DNA of 64,000 nucleotides from Christensenella minuta (GCF_003628755.1 NZ_CP029256.1:1507585-1571584); one strand, 5' to 3'; counted from the stretch's first letter, positions 33,455 through 43,959 are shown. The notes: a model not told the origin generated them from the sequence alone. Program-made: numbers and translations.

Positions 33455-36400
33455 TTACTTCTCCCGCACCGTTTTTTTCCAGGAAAGAAGAAGGATGCAA
33501 AGGGAGCCTGCCGCCGCAATAATGAGGAGATGCAGTGGTATGGTGCCATCCCCTGTCCCGGGCGCGCCCTCCGGACTTCCCGGGTCCTCCGGCGGAGCCT
33601 GCTGTCCCTGTCTGCCTGAATCGCCAGACGGGGAATTGCTTTCCCGGTTGATCCATCTGGCATACAGCGTCATATCCCCGTGTACGGTATCCACATCAAA
33701 ACGCCACGCGCGGCCTGCCTCCGGTTCCGTATACCAGCCGCCAAAGATAAATCCATCCTTTACCGGCGGCTCCGGTTCCCCGATAAGGCTTCCCCGCAGC
33801 ACGCCCTCAAGCGGCGCGACTATACTCCCTCCCTGCGTTTCAAACCTCACAGTATCATAAACCGCTTCTTCGGTATAAGCGACCGCATATGCGGAAAACA
33901 GGTTGCTTTCCACCGTTAATGTGGCATCTTTGTCGTCAAGGTCCGGCAGCACGTCAATTTGCCCTCCATGCTCCCGCAGCATCATAAAAGTCCGGTTCGG
34001 CCCCAAGAGCCTTGCTGGAATTTTCACCTCAATGCGAACATGATGCTTTGTCGCAGGAATTTTCTCCTCCTTATGGTCATCTACTTGTTTCACAACCGAA
34101 ATATCCAGATGCATCCCTTCATAATAACCCATCCGCTCAACATCGATCCTGCTTTTTTCATCTTCCAAATGATTAACGAGCAGTTTGAGTTTAATTTGAT
34201 TAATCGACCCTTCCCGAAGCTGTCTTGCCTCATTAAGCGTTATTGATCCGGCAAGATTATAAAGATTTGACGAATAAAGCTCTGTTTCGATCTCGCCGTC
34301 TATCTCGATCTGTACCTGAATCGTCTTCAATGACGCCAACTGCCCATGCAGATGCTCCACGCTCTCCCCGGGGACTTTATTCTTTTCTTCGTCCGTCAGT
34401 TGCTCGTAAAGAATCTTCGCCTCCAGCACATCATCGGCATATTTTATGTGGTCCGCCTCTGGCGGGGTAATATTTCCTATCGCCTGTTCTACATCCTGGG
34501 CAACCAACCGCGTAAAGAAAACCTCAAGCGTATGGCCTGCGCCGACATCGCTCAGCGTGTAGGCGTCCGCCGCGCCGGCATTCACGCCATCGAGCATAAT
34601 CCGGTCAACCTTGTATCCGTCGTCGGGAACAAAGCGGAACGTCTGTTCACCGCCCTTGAGAATAAAGGTTTCTCCTGCGGGCAAGACCTTTCCGTGCCCA
34701 CCCGGAACAGAGGCTGTCACGCAATACGCGTCCACAAGCTTCCACTCGGCTTTTCCTGCGTTTTCCTGCCTCTGCAGCCCAAGGCCATTCCCTGAATAGG
34801 AAACGGAACCCGTTCCACCGGATGCTTCTATGTAAACCTGTCCCGCGGCAGGCGTTCCGCCGATCTCCATCACCGTATCGCCGCTGACCGTTCCGCCGAC
34901 CGTCAGCTTTCTGCCTGCCTGCATCCGTAACATCCCGCCGCCGATGAAATTCCCGGCAATGGATTCGTCGAAGGAGGAAAGCACAAGTTCACCGCCCGCA
35001 TCCACCACAAGGTCTTTCGCATTCCACAACAGTTGATCCGTGCTTCCATCCTTATGCCTGAGTGTTGCGCCATCATATACGTGCACCTCGTTTACTGCTG
35101 CTTCATAAATAAAGCCGATATCCGCATTGGTCTTCCTGCTCCCGCCGCCAACGTATACGTCCAAGCCGCCGCTGGTTGCGCTGGAATTGTTTTTATGAAT
35201 GCTTTGGACCGCCGTATCTCCGGCGATATAAATTTCTGCCTTTTCCGCCCGGGCATTGTTATGCCCTCCCGGATACACACTGCCCGTAATATTCGCGTTA
35301 TCGAGATGGATCGTTATATCACGGGCATACTGATACCCGGTATCCGCGCTGTAATAGCCCGCGCCGAAAAGATACTGGACCGTGGAGTCCGCTATGTCGA
35401 CCGCTGTTTTTCCGGCCGTTTCCACATGTCCCTTTCCGTTTCCCCATCCTCCGCCGAGTATATAAGCGCCCGGAAGGCTGCAATCCCTGACCTCGACGGA
35501 AACGGATCCCAATACGCGGGCGCTTGCCGTTGCATCGTCTTTTGCTTTTCCGCCGCCGAATATCCAGCCCTTCATATTTTGGTCGCCCGAAAGCTTCACC
35601 GCCGCCGCGCCGACGTCCGAAGCTGCGCCTGACGCATCCGCGAAACCGCCTCCATAGATAAATTTGCTGAATTCGCTTGCCAGATTACGCATTTCAAGTG
35701 TCGCCGTTCCCGTAACCGCCACATTAGCCGCAGCGTTGGCATAACCTCCCGCATACAAATCCTGACTGGGGATTACGCCGTCAAACACAAGCGCCGTATC
35801 TCCGTAAACCACTGCGTTGGCATCGGCCGCATAAGCCCGGCCTGCGCCCACCGCAAAGCCGGTGAAGGAAGCGGTATCGTTTCCGTTCCCGCAAAAAGAT
35901 GTTGAAACAGACACCAAGTGATCCGCAGAGCCTACGGCTACATTGGCCTTCTTCGTGGCCCGCCCCGCAGGCGTGAAATACGAACATGCGAACCCGCTGC
36001 CAAAGACGTTGGCGACGCCGCCCCCAATAGATGCGTCGCTGTCCGTTCCCTCCGCCTCTCCGCCGCCGACGTATTGTCCCAAGATCGAGCAGCTGTCTCC
36101 AAATTCTGTTGAGACGCTTCCTTTTACCGCAGCATCGGCTTTTTCCGCCGTAGTAAGACCCGCCCCAAAAAACCAGCCCTTGCAGGCAAAGCGGTCCCCG
36201 ACCGCGGTTTCAATCGTTCCGCCGACGGACGCGTCCCCGTTGATTCCGCCCGCCGTTCCGCCGCCGATAAACCGGCTTACCATGCAGTCGTTTCCCAGCG
36301 TTGTCGAGATGTTTCCGTCAACCGCAGCAGAGGTGTTCTGTTTCATATTGAGGCCGCCGCTGTAAAACCATCCCGCGCAGGAAAATCTGTCGCCGATAAT

Positions 36401-38377
36401 TGTTTTTATATCTCCTTTCACACACGTATGACTCCCGTCCGGTGAATAGCCCGTATAACTGGAATAGGGCTTCCCGCCGGCAATAAACTGCCCGTCGGAC
36501 ACGCCGACTTTGCTGCACGAAACATCATTTCCAATTTCGATGTTCACGCCGCCCACGTCGGCGCTCGCCGCGCGCCTGATGTTGGCGTTGATCGTGCCGC
36601 CGCCCACAAGACCGCCGATCTCAGCGTTATCCCCGATTTTGACCGTGACGTTGCCCTTCACATCGCAGCTGCCGCCGCCTACGCTGGAACCGCCCCCGAC
36701 AATCGCGTTGTTAAGCTTCACCCCGTCCGCAATTTTAATGGCAACGCCGCCTTTTACATCCGCCCGGCAGATATCCATCCCTTCGGCTGCCGACGGATTT
36801 TCATTCTGCCGTCCGTCGGTGTCCCCGCCGCCCACAATGCAGCGGTCTGTATTGGTGTTTTCCGTATTATTGGAAACATTTCCGTTGATCTCAATCTCAA
36901 CTCCGCCCACATTGGCAATCGCTGACGATTCCGCAACCGCCTCAGTGCCGTTTGCCCCGATCGTCGCATATCCGCCGCCCACGATAAAATCTCCGTCATA
37001 AAAGCCGGGGTCCTGGGCTACATCCGTCCCGATATCGATATGGCAGGTGCCTGCCACGTTTGCCCAGGAGGTCGTGCCGCTGTAGCCGTCCCCGGCGTGG
37101 AAATTGTAGGCATATCCGCCGCCGTACATTTTTTTCTGGATCGAAGCCCCGCCGTGCAGGCGGATATGCGTATCGCCTCCTACGTTGGCAGTTCCTCCAT
37201 TATAGGCCGCGCCGCCTCCATACAAGGTGGTAAACGCCCCGTAAACATCGATATTGACGCTGCCGCTGGCATTCGCCGTGTGACCTTCGCCCCTGGCTGA
37301 TCCACCGCCATGGACCGCAAAAATTGTGCCGTTGTTGTACGCGCCATGCGTATCGCGTATCGTTATGTTCGTGTCGCCATCCACGTCGCCATTCTCTCCG
37401 CCGCCATAAATGGCTGTCCTGTTGTACGCTCCCATCGCCCCGTCATAATAGATGCTGGTGCTTCCTGTGGTTTCGTCCTTTGCCCCGCCGTAAATTGTCC
37501 CGCCGACGCTGATCGCGCCTTCGACGGAAAACGGTATCCCATTGGCATAAATATTCGCTTCCGAACCCAGCTCTACAAACAGGATAACCGGGGTATCTTT
37601 TGTGGCTCCTTCTTTGGATGTGGTAACAGTAAACGAAGTAATTCCCTTATCGACCGGCAGATTGATATATGTAAGCGGGTTTAAAGAGTTGTTGATAATC
37701 ACTTTTAAATTTTCAGGATTGACAACCAACTTCACGTTGCCTGCCGGATGATCCGCACTGCAACTCGCCAGTGCCGCGTCAATCGCTGCCTGTATTCCGG
37801 TTTTGCTGACATCGCTTCCTTCTACGGTAATGACAGTGTTGCCTTCATCGTCTTTCAGGAAGGCGGCTGCGGGCTGTGCAACATGCACCTCGATATAGGG
37901 AATATCCGTTTCACTGAAGGACGCATCCAGCTTGTAGGTATCCGTGTCCCATACAGGGGTAAATGTATAGGAATCATATTCCGTTGCCGCATAATCGTCC
38001 GCGCATACCCAACTGACGGGAATCTCCCGTTCCTCGTCCTTGCCGTCCAGATATACGCCCAAGCTTGCCGGGAGGCCAAGCTCTGCCTGCGGCACTTTGT
38101 GTTCAAGCTCGATCTTGGCGAACGGATCTCCGCTTTCTTTATTATACTTGATAAATCCGGTAATGTTATTTGGCAAAACAAATTCTTCACGCTTGGCGGC
38201 AGGACAACCCGGTTCATGGTTTGAAGCCGTGCATTCTTCCGAAACCTGACAAACGTCCTCCGCCTCCGGGTGTTCTTCCCCTGCCGCCAGAGCGGTTGGC
38301 GAACCTCCCAGCAGGGAAAACGCCATGATAGCCCCGACAATAAGCGACAATATCCGCTGTCTTTTTCCCTCTTTCAT
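33455..38377 (-). CDS. Giant repeat-rich cell-wall surface protein
   Basis: A 1640-residue secreted protein. The signal peptide is at residues 1-~32 (basic start, SLIVGAIMAFSLLGG, cleavage near ALAAGEE). The middle (~250-1130) contains dozens of degenerate repeats with a GGG turn and a V-x-G-x-V-x-x-x-I-G strand pattern (for example GGGYATIGANG), predicted to form a long beta-helix or solenoid. A helical segment (LYEQLTDEEKNKV) of the type common in clostridial surface proteins follows. An InlB-like repeat (VRFETQGGSIVAP, then GFIFGGWYTEP, LYARW) is near the C-terminus. The end has xPxTG-like APGTGDG, a hydrophobic helix and KKTVREK, a sortase-type anchor. AGGGG precedes the ATG at 38377. It is probably an adhesin or glycan-binding protein. 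Confidence 0.85.
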   Translation of the reverse strand: MKEGKRQRILSLIVGAIMAFSLLGGSPTALAAGEEHPEAEDVCQVSEECTASNHEPGCPAAKREEFVLPNNITGFIKYNKESGDPFAKIELEHKVPQAELGLPASLGVYLDGKDEEREIPVSWVCADDYAATEYDSYTFTPVWDTDTYKLDASFSETDIPYIEVHVAQPAAAFLKDDEGNTVITVEGSDVSKTGIQAAIDAALASCSADHPAGNVKLVVNPENLKVIINNSLNPLTYINLPVDKGITSFTVTTSKEGATKDTPVILFVELGSEANIYANGIPFSVEGAISVGGTIYGGAKDETTGSTSIYYDGAMGAYNRTAIYGGGENGDVDGDTNITIRDTHGAYNNGTIFAVHGGGSARGEGHTANASGSVNIDVYGAFTTLYGGGAAYNGGTANVGGDTHIRLHGGASIQKKMYGGGYAYNFHAGDGYSGTTSWANVAGTCHIDIGTDVAQDPGFYDGDFIVGGGYATIGANGTEAVAESSAIANVGGVEIEINGNVSNNTENTNTDRCIVGGGDTDGRQNENPSAAEGMDICRADVKGGVAIKIADGVKLNNAIVGGGSSVGGGSCDVKGNVTVKIGDNAEIGGLVGGGTINANIRRAASADVGGVNIEIGNDVSCSKVGVSDGQFIAGGKPYSSYTGYSPDGSHTCVKGDIKTIIGDRFSCAGWFYSGGLNMKQNTSAAVDGNISTTLGNDCMVSRFIGGGTAGGINGDASVGGTIETAVGDRFACKGWFFGAGLTTAEKADAAVKGSVSTEFGDSCSILGQYVGGGEAEGTDSDASIGGGVANVFGSGFACSYFTPAGRATKKANVAVGSADHLVSVSTSFCGNGNDTASFTGFAVGAGRAYAADANAVVYGDTALVFDGVIPSQDLYAGGYANAAANVAVTGTATLEMRNLASEFSKFIYGGGFADASGAASDVGAAAVKLSGDQNMKGWIFGGGKAKDDATASARVLGSVSVEVRDCSLPGAYILGGGWGNGKGHVETAGKTAVDIADSTVQYLFGAGYYSADTGYQYARDITIHLDNANITGSVYPGGHNNARAEKAEIYIAGDTAVQSIHKNNSSATSGGLDVYVGGGSRKTNADIGFIYEAAVNEVHVYDGATLRHKDGSTDQLLWNAKDLVVDAGGELVLSSFDESIAGNFIGGGMLRMQAGRKLTVGGTVSGDTVMEIGGTPAAGQVYIEASGGTGSVSYSGNGLGLQRQENAGKAEWKLVDAYCVTASVPGGHGKVLPAGETFILKGGEQTFRFVPDDGYKVDRIMLDGVNAGAADAYTLSDVGAGHTLEVFFTRLVAQDVEQAIGNITPPEADHIKYADDVLEAKILYEQLTDEEKNKVPGESVEHLHGQLASLKTIQVQIEIDGEIETELYSSNLYNLAGSITLNEARQLREGSINQIKLKLLVNHLEDEKSRIDVERMGYYEGMHLDISVVKQVDDHKEEKIPATKHHVRIEVKIPARLLGPNRTFMMLREHGGQIDVLPDLDDKDATLTVESNLFSAYAVAYTEEAVYDTVRFETQGGSIVAPLEGVLRGSLIGEPEPPVKDGFIFGGWYTEPEAGRAWRFDVDTVHGDMTLYARWINRESNSPSGDSGRQGQQAPPEDPGSPEGAPGTGDGTIPLHLLIIAAAGSLCILLLSWKKTVREK

Positions 38378-38451
38378 AACTGTCCCCTTTGCAAAACCAA
38401 GAATGATATTAAAAGCTATGCCAAGCCTTTTTCGGCTCCCATACAATTTCT

Positions 38452-38480
38452 ATTATATACATGGACAGCGTTTAAATCAA
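38452..38480 (-). promoter_or_regulatory. Promoter of the surface-protein gene
   Basis: Minus-strand -35 TTGATT (38475-38480), 17-bp spacer, -10 TATAAT (38452-38457); about 75 bp of leader. Confidence 0.75.
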
Positions 38481-38525
38481 CCATATAGAAATATTCGGAT
38501 AAAATTAATTTCCAGATAAAATGGA

Positions 38526-38562
38526 AATAAAAAAATCCCTCCGCCGCAAAGATGCGGCGGAA
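38526..38562 (-). terminator. Terminator of the E2-E3-E1 operon
   Basis: TCCGCCGCA / TGCGGCGGA hairpin with a 4-nt loop followed on the minus strand by a T-run, 47 bp after the E1 stop. Confidence 0.9.
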
Positions 38563-38608
38563 AGATTTTCCTGTATGGCTGTCGTCCTGAAAACGGCCCG
38601 ATGGCCTC

Positions 38609-41080
38609 TTATACGCCCTTCTTGTCGTTCTCGATCTGCTGGAGGATCGTCTGGTTTGTCGTGCAGGTGTGGCCCGGCAGGGGCATAATGCGCTCATGCA
38701 CAGCGTCGACGATCCATTCCGGCTGCGGGAAGAAATATTCTTCCAGCTCGTGCGCCGGGGTGATCCAGTTCTTCGCGCCCACGACCACCGGCGGTGCATC
38801 GAGGTAATCGAACGCCATCTCGCTGATCGACTGTGCGAAGTCTTTCAGGTGGGAACCACGTTCGCAGGCATCGCCCGTGATAATGATCTTGCCCGTCTTC
38901 TTGACGGATTCGATAACCGGCTCGTAGTTGAACGGTACGAGGGAGCGCGCGTCGATGATCTCCGTGGAAATACCGTATTTTTCTTGGAGGATATCCGCCG
39001 CCTTGGTGACCCTGTACAGCGTCGCGCCGACGGTAAGGATCGTCAGGTCTTTTCCTTCACGCTTGATATCCGGCTCGCCGATCTTCACTTCGTAATAGCC
39101 CGCCGGGACTTCCTTCTGGAACATTTCGCCGAGGTCATACGTCCTCTGGCTTTCAAGGAAAATCACCGGGTCCGTTCCGTTGAGGGCCGCATTGAGGAGG
39201 CCCTTCGTGTCGTAAGGCGTTGCCGGGAACACAACCTTGAGGCCCGGGATATGCGTGCACAGCGCCGACCAATCCTGAGAGTGCTGCGCGCCGTACTTGG
39301 AGCCAACGGAGCAGCGGAGCACAAAGGGCATCTTCAGAACGTCGCCGCTCATCGCCTGCCACTTGGACATCTGGTTGAATACCTCATCGCCCGCGCGGCC
39401 GATAAAGTCAAGATACATCAGTTCGGACATCACGCGTCCGCCTGCCATTGCATAGCCAACGGACGTACCTACGATCGCCGCCTCGGAGATCGGGGAATTG
39501 AAAAACCTGTGGTACGGAATGGATTCCGTGAGGTTCGTATAAGCGCCGAACGCACCGCCCCAGTCACGGTTGTCTTCGCCATAGGCGATAAACGTCGGAT
39601 CCTGGTAGAATTTATCGATGGCCGCTTCAAAGATCGCATCACGGTTCTGGAACGTCCTGTTCTTGGAGACAGGCTTGCCGTCCGCGTCGTATGCGCTCCG
39701 TACTTTCTTCGCCAGCTTCTGCACGCGCGGATTTTCATCCTTGGGCATCAGCACATCGGGCTTTCTCGTCGTATCCATGCTCGGGATTTCAAGGTTGGTG
39801 AACATCATATCCGCGATCGCGTTCGGGTTTTTGTCAAGATCGATACGCGGGGAGATGGTCTCGTCCTTGCCAAGCTTCACCGCCCATGTCATATCCTTGC
39901 GGATACCAAGCTCGATTTCCTTGAGCTCTTCCGCCGTCGCAACGCCCGCTTCGACCAGCTGCTCGCCGAATACCTTGATGGAATCGATCGCTTCCCATGC
40001 GGCGATTTCTTCCTTCGTGCGGTAGGAAGACGAGTCGGACGGGCTGTGTCCGGAAACCCTGTATGTTACAACGTCGAGGAGAACCGGTCCCTGGCGGTCT
40101 TCTATCACTTTCCGTTTGCGGCGGTAAGCGTCGATTACGGCGAGTGGATTCATACCGTCAATACGCTCTGCATGCATTTCCGCAGGGTTGAGGCCCGCAC
40201 CAAGGCGTGCGACCTCTTCATAACCCATGGTCTCGCCGCAGGTCTGTCCGCCCATTCCATAGCTGTTGTTCCAGATGTTGTAAATGATCGGCAGGCCGCC
40301 CTTGTGGTCTTCGTCCCACAGGGTATTGTACTGGTCCATCGTCGCAAAATTCATGGACTCATAAACAGGGCCGCAGCCAATGGAGCCGTCGCCGATGTTA
40401 CAGATGACCATACCAGGCTTCTGGTTGACACGCTTGAAGAGCGCCGCGCCCGTAGAGATTGGCGCACTGCCGCCTACGATCGCGTTGTTCGGGAAAATAC
40501 CAAACGGGATAAAGAATGCGTGCATCGACCCGCCGAGCCCGCGGTTGAAGCCTGTCTGGCGGCCCCACGTCTCCGCGATCATGCCATACAGCAGGAATTC
40601 ACGTGCCATATCTTTGACTTCTTTATACTGCGTGTGTTCCTTGACTACCGCGAACGTTTCGCCGTCAAAGAAGTTTTCCATAATCTCCATAAGCTGCTCG
40701 TCCGAGAGCTTCTCTATGCAGGACATCCCCTTTGCGAGGATCTCGCCGTGGCTTCTGTGGGAACCAAAAGAAAAGTCGTCCATACCAAGCTCAAACGCCT
40801 GGCCGACATAAGCCGCTTCCTGGCCGATGCCAAGATGGGCCGGGCCCGGATGGTTATATTCAATGCCTTCATATTGTCCAGTCGTTTTGATGGAATTGAG
40901 CATTGTCTCAAATTCACGGACAACCCACATATCCCGGTAAATATGCATGAACTCTTCTTTTGTAAAGTTTTTTACCTCATCCTTTACCGTTTTCTGGTAG
41001 GTGTTCATCGGGATATCTTTGAATGTGATCTTGCCCGGTGCCCTCATTTTCTTCGGATCAATCGTCAAACACTTTGTCAT
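38609..41080 (-). CDS. 2-oxoacid/acetoin-type dehydrogenase E1, fused alpha-beta
   Basis: An 823-residue thiamine-diphosphate enzyme in which the usual separate alpha (residues ~35-420) and beta (~480-815) subunits are fused. The alpha part has [13 protein letters not shown], the active-site loop [13 protein letters not shown] and the ThDP motif starting [13 protein letters not shown] and ending IWNNSYGM, with a longer-than-usual middle. The beta part has [32 protein letters not shown] and [15 protein letters not shown]. It decarboxylates a 2-oxoacid (or acetoin) and passes the acyl group to the lipoyl E2 encoded two genes upstream. Substrate is not resolved by sequence alone. It is the last gene before a terminator. 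Confidence 0.9.
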   Translation of the reverse strand: MTKCLTIDPKKMRAPGKITFKDIPMNTYQKTVKDEVKNFTKEEFMHIYRDMWVVREFETMLNSIKTTGQYEGIEYNHPGPAHLGIGQEAAYVGQAFELGMDDFSFGSHRSHGEILAKGMSCIEKLSDEQLMEIMENFFDGETFAVVKEHTQYKEVKDMAREFLLYGMIAETWGRQTGFNRGLGGSMHAFFIPFGIFPNNAIVGGSAPISTGAALFKRVNQKPGMVICNIGDGSIGCGPVYESMNFATMDQYNTLWDEDHKGGLPIIYNIWNNSYGMGGQTCGETMGYEEVARLGAGLNPAEMHAERIDGMNPLAVIDAYRRKRKVIEDRQGPVLLDVVTYRVSGHSPSDSSSYRTKEEIAAWEAIDSIKVFGEQLVEAGVATAEELKEIELGIRKDMTWAVKLGKDETISPRIDLDKNPNAIADMMFTNLEIPSMDTTRKPDVLMPKDENPRVQKLAKKVRSAYDADGKPVSKNRTFQNRDAIFEAAIDKFYQDPTFIAYGEDNRDWGGAFGAYTNLTESIPYHRFFNSPISEAAIVGTSVGYAMAGGRVMSELMYLDFIGRAGDEVFNQMSKWQAMSGDVLKMPFVLRCSVGSKYGAQHSQDWSALCTHIPGLKVVFPATPYDTKGLLNAALNGTDPVIFLESQRTYDLGEMFQKEVPAGYYEVKIGEPDIKREGKDLTILTVGATLYRVTKAADILQEKYGISTEIIDARSLVPFNYEPVIESVKKTGKIIITGDACERGSHLKDFAQSISEMAFDYLDAPPVVVGAKNWITPAHELEEYFFPQPEWIVDAVHERIMPLPGHTCTTNQTILQQIENDKKGV

Positions 41081-41164
41081 TGTTTTTCTCCTTTGTATAT
41101 AGACAATAATTATTTAACATTTTCGTTCATAAAACAGCAACTGAGCGGGAACAGGCCACGCCTC

Positions 41165-42529
41165 TCAAAGCTGCCATATGGCTTCACGGATAATTTCGGA
41201 GACCGTCGGATGCGGGAACACGATCTTTTTGATCGACTCGATGTTCATCTCTTTATCGACCAGCGCGTCCGCGCCCCAGATGATCTCGGAGGAATAATTC
41301 GTAATCATATGCACGCCGAGTAGCTTATTCCACTTGTTATCCACAATGATCTTGATAAAACCGTTTCCGCCTTCATTTTCCGCCACGTAACGGCCCGCAA
41401 ACTGCATCGGGACCTTCTTGATCGTCACGTCAAGCCCCTTCTCTTTCGCGCTCTGCTCCGTTTCGCCTACGCCCGCAACCTCCGGGTTGGTATAGATCAC
41501 GCCCGGGATCGCATTATATTTCATCTTGTCTTTCCTGCCAAGCATATTATTTATGGCAACCTCGGCTTCACGGTATGCCGTATGCGCGAGCATGGATTTT
41601 CCGTTCACGTCTCCCGCCGCATACACCTCAGGAAGGTTCGTCTTCATGCGCTCATCCGTTACCACTGCGCCGCGCTCGGTAAGAACGCCAATACTTTCGA
41701 GGCCGATGCCCTGTGTGTTTGCCTTGCGGCCGATGCACACGAGCGTCTTATCACATTCCGCTTTCTGCTGCTTGCCCGCTTCCTCGTAAACGACCGCGCC
41801 GTTTTCGATCCTTGTGACCCTGCAGCCCATCTTGAAGGTAATACCCTTGTCTTCATAATTTTTCTTGAGCAGCTTGGCGATATCCGCGTCGATCGGCCCG
41901 CCGATCTGCTCAAGCATTTCGATCACCGTTACTTCGCTGCCCGCCGAATTGAAATAACTCGCCATTTCGAGGCCGATGACCCCGCCGCCGATGACAACCA
42001 GCTTCTTCGGTACCGCTTCAATATCCAGTATCTCACGGTTTGTGAGGGCAAATCCCTTTTCATACTGCTCGCGGAGTCCGTCGATCGGCGGCATTGCCGC
42101 TTCACTTCCCGTCGCGATCAGCAGGCGCTTGCCCGCGTAGACCTTTCCGTCCGCTTCCACCTCATAGCCGTCCGGGCCTTTCCCTTTGATGACGCCCGCC
42201 GCCTTCACCCACTCGACCTTAAGGCCTTTGAGCATCGAGGCGATGCCGCCCGTCAGCGTTTTGACGACCTTGTTTTTACGTGCGACGACCGCCGGATGGT
42301 CGATCTCGATTCCCCGGCACTTCACACCGTACTTATCGCCATGCTCTGCACCGTCTTTTAATTTTGCCGAATAAAGAAACGTCTTTGAGGGAATACATCC
42401 TTCGTTGAGGCATACGCCGCCTACGTTTCTCTTTTCAATCAGAACTACCTTCAAGCCTTCGTGCGCAGCGCGCTCGCAGGCCAGATAACCCGCCGGGCCG
42501 CCGCCCAAAACTACCAAATCATAACTCAT
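41165..42529 (-). CDS. lpdA: Dihydrolipoyl dehydrogenase (E3)
   Basis: A 454-residue FAD/NAD disulfide oxidoreductase that reoxidises dihydrolipoyl-E2 and makes NADH. FAD loop VLGGGPAGYLACERAA is at residues 7-22; redox pair Cys40/Cys45 lies in GGVCLNEGCIPSK; NAD loop is VIGGGVIGLEMASYF; FAD-binding YAAGDVNGKSMLAH; C-terminal catalytic dyad HPTVSE is at the dimer interface. It lies 13 bp after the E2 gene and 84 bp before E1. AGGGG precedes the ATG. All residues required for activity are visible. Confidence 0.95.
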   Translation of the reverse strand: MSYDLVVLGGGPAGYLACERAAHEGLKVVLIEKRNVGGVCLNEGCIPSKTFLYSAKLKDGAEHGDKYGVKCRGIEIDHPAVVARKNKVVKTLTGGIASMLKGLKVEWVKAAGVIKGKGPDGYEVEADGKVYAGKRLLIATGSEAAMPPIDGLREQYEKGFALTNREILDIEAVPKKLVVIGGGVIGLEMASYFNSAGSEVTVIEMLEQIGGPIDADIAKLLKKNYEDKGITFKMGCRVTRIENGAVVYEEAGKQQKAECDKTLVCIGRKANTQGIGLESIGVLTERGAVVTDERMKTNLPEVYAAGDVNGKSMLAHTAYREAEVAINNMLGRKDKMKYNAIPGVIYTNPEVAGVGETEQSAKEKGLDVTIKKVPMQFAGRYVAENEGGNGFIKIIVDNKWNKLLGVHMITNYSSEIIWGADALVDKEMNIESIKKIVFPHPTVSEIIREAIWQL

Positions 42530-42541
42530 ATCAAATACCCC

Positions 42542-43804
42542 TTATTTAGCAAGCAATGCCATGAAGTTTTCCAGCGTCCTGCACAGCTCCTGTGCGAAAC
42601 GCGACGCCGGCGCCCCGTCGAGCGCCCTGTGGTCGTATGTCAGCGAAATTCCCATCGCCTGGTACGGCACCGCTTCCCCGTCCACCATCTTCAGCTTCGT
42701 CTGGATGTTGTTCACTCCCAGGATGCCCGTCTGCGGCGGGTTGATGACCGGCGTGAAATGTTCCACTCCGTACGTCCCCAGGTTCGATACCGTGAACGAC
42801 GCCCCCACAAGAAGGTCCGGGGAGATTGTTCCCTCCTGCGCCTGCTTCGCCAGGTCCTTCGCCGCCCCCGCAATCTCGTTCAGCGACATTTTGTTCGCAC
42901 CGAAAATCGTCGGCACCAGTAATCCCCGGGGCGTATCCACCGCCATACCGAGGTTCACGTCCGTAAAATAGCGCATCTTGTCCCCGAGGAAATGCGCGTT
43001 GAGGTCCCGGTGGTTCAGGAGCACGCGCGATACCGCGAAAAGGATGATATCGTTGAAGGTAATATTCGCGAGGCCAAATTTTTCCGCATTTTCCTTGACG
43101 ATCTTGCGGTACGCCATGACCTGCGTTGCGTCGAAGGAAAAGGAGTGCGTCAGCTGGGCCATTTCGGAAAGGGACGCGTGCATCGACCTTGCGATCACCT
43201 TCCGGATATTCGGAAGAGCTACATCCTCGTATTCTGCTTCCGGTACTGCCGCCCCCGCAGATGCGCAGACCGCAGTTGCCGCGGAAGCCATTGCCTCCGC
43301 TCCAAGCTTGGAGAGTTCTAAAATATCGCGTTCGATGATACGGCCGTTCGGGCCTGTGGGAACCGCCTTTTTGATATCGAGGTTCTGGTTCTCCGCAATG
43401 CCTTTTGCACGCGGCGAAATCTTGATCCGACCGCCCGCCTGCACGCTGCCCGTTGCAGCAGCTGCCACAGGCGCTGCTTCCGCCTGCGCAGGGGCTTCCT
43501 GTGCCGCAGGGGCCGTCTCTCCGCCGTCAACCGTTGCCGCAGCCGAGAACTCGGAAACGTCCTCGCCCGGTTCGCCGATCACACATACGTTCTCGAGGCA
43601 CGGAACATCGTCGCCCTCTTCCGCCAAAATCGCGAGCAGCGTGCCCGCAACCTTCGCTTCCTCCTCGAAGGACGCTTTGTCCGTCTCATACGAGAAAAGA
43701 ACGTCGCCCTCCGTTACGCTGTCACCCACCTGTTTATTCCACTTCGTGATGATACAGCTTTCTACAGACTGTCCCTGCCTTGGCATAATTACCGCTGTTG
43801 CCAT
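42542..43804 (-). CDS. Dihydrolipoamide acyltransferase (E2)
   Basis: A 420-residue E2 core enzyme. The lipoyl domain (1-~75) has the lipoylated lysine Lys43 in YETDKASFE. An Ala/Pro/Glu-rich linker (~85-125) follows. The subunit-binding domain (~128-165: ISPRAKGIAENQNLDIKKAV, then TGPNGRIIERDI) comes next. The catalytic domain ends in YDHRALDGAPASRF with active-site His392. It is the first gene of the E2-E3-E1 operon, behind a strong promoter with a Rex-like palindrome. GGAGG precedes the ATG at 43804; an upstream ATG (43861) would add 19 non-homologous residues. Confidence 0.93.
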   Translation of the reverse strand: MATAVIMPRQGQSVESCIITKWNKQVGDSVTEGDVLFSYETDKASFEEEAKVAGTLLAILAEEGDDVPCLENVCVIGEPGEDVSEFSAAATVDGGETAPAAQEAPAQAEAAPVAAAATGSVQAGGRIKISPRAKGIAENQNLDIKKAVPTGPNGRIIERDILELSKLGAEAMASAATAVCASAGAAVPEAEYEDVALPNIRKVIARSMHASLSEMAQLTHSFSFDATQVMAYRKIVKENAEKFGLANITFNDIILFAVSRVLLNHRDLNAHFLGDKMRYFTDVNLGMAVDTPRGLLVPTIFGANKMSLNEIAGAAKDLAKQAQEGTISPDLLVGASFTVSNLGTYGVEHFTPVINPPQTGILGVNNIQTKLKMVDGEAVPYQAMGISLTYDHRALDGAPASRFAQELCRTLENFMALLAK

Positions 43805-43902
43805 CGAATTTACCTCCGTTATGGTCAATTTGTTAAAACGCGCCGAAAATGTCAACTTCACATGTTAAAAAAGCTCAAATCAGCAAATTCGGACACATTC
43901 TT

Positions 43903-43917
43903 GTTAAAATTTAACAT
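43903..43917. promoter_or_regulatory. Rex-like palindrome downstream of the E2-E3-E1 promoter
   Basis: TGTTAAAATTTAACA is a perfect 15-bp palindrome. It resembles the clostridial Rex box TTGTTAANNNNTTAACAA but has a 3-nt instead of 4-nt centre. It lies a few bases after the predicted transcript start, where a repressor would block elongation. Confidence 0.5.
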
Positions 43918-43929
43918 TTTTATGTTCTT

Positions 43930-43959
43930 ATTGTAACAAACGAATATTCTCTTTGTCAA
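43930..43959 (-). promoter_or_regulatory. Promoter of the E2-E3-E1 operon
   Basis: Minus-strand -35 TTGACA (43954-43959), 18-bp spacer, -10 TACAAT (43930-43935). Confidence 0.75.

Noticed and set aside
38669-41323. An 884-codon open frame on the + strand opposite the E1 gene
   Set aside because: It lies fully antisense to a well-conserved enzyme gene, has no ribosome binding site and its translation is Arg/His/Asp-rich without known motifs; it is a codon-bias shadow.
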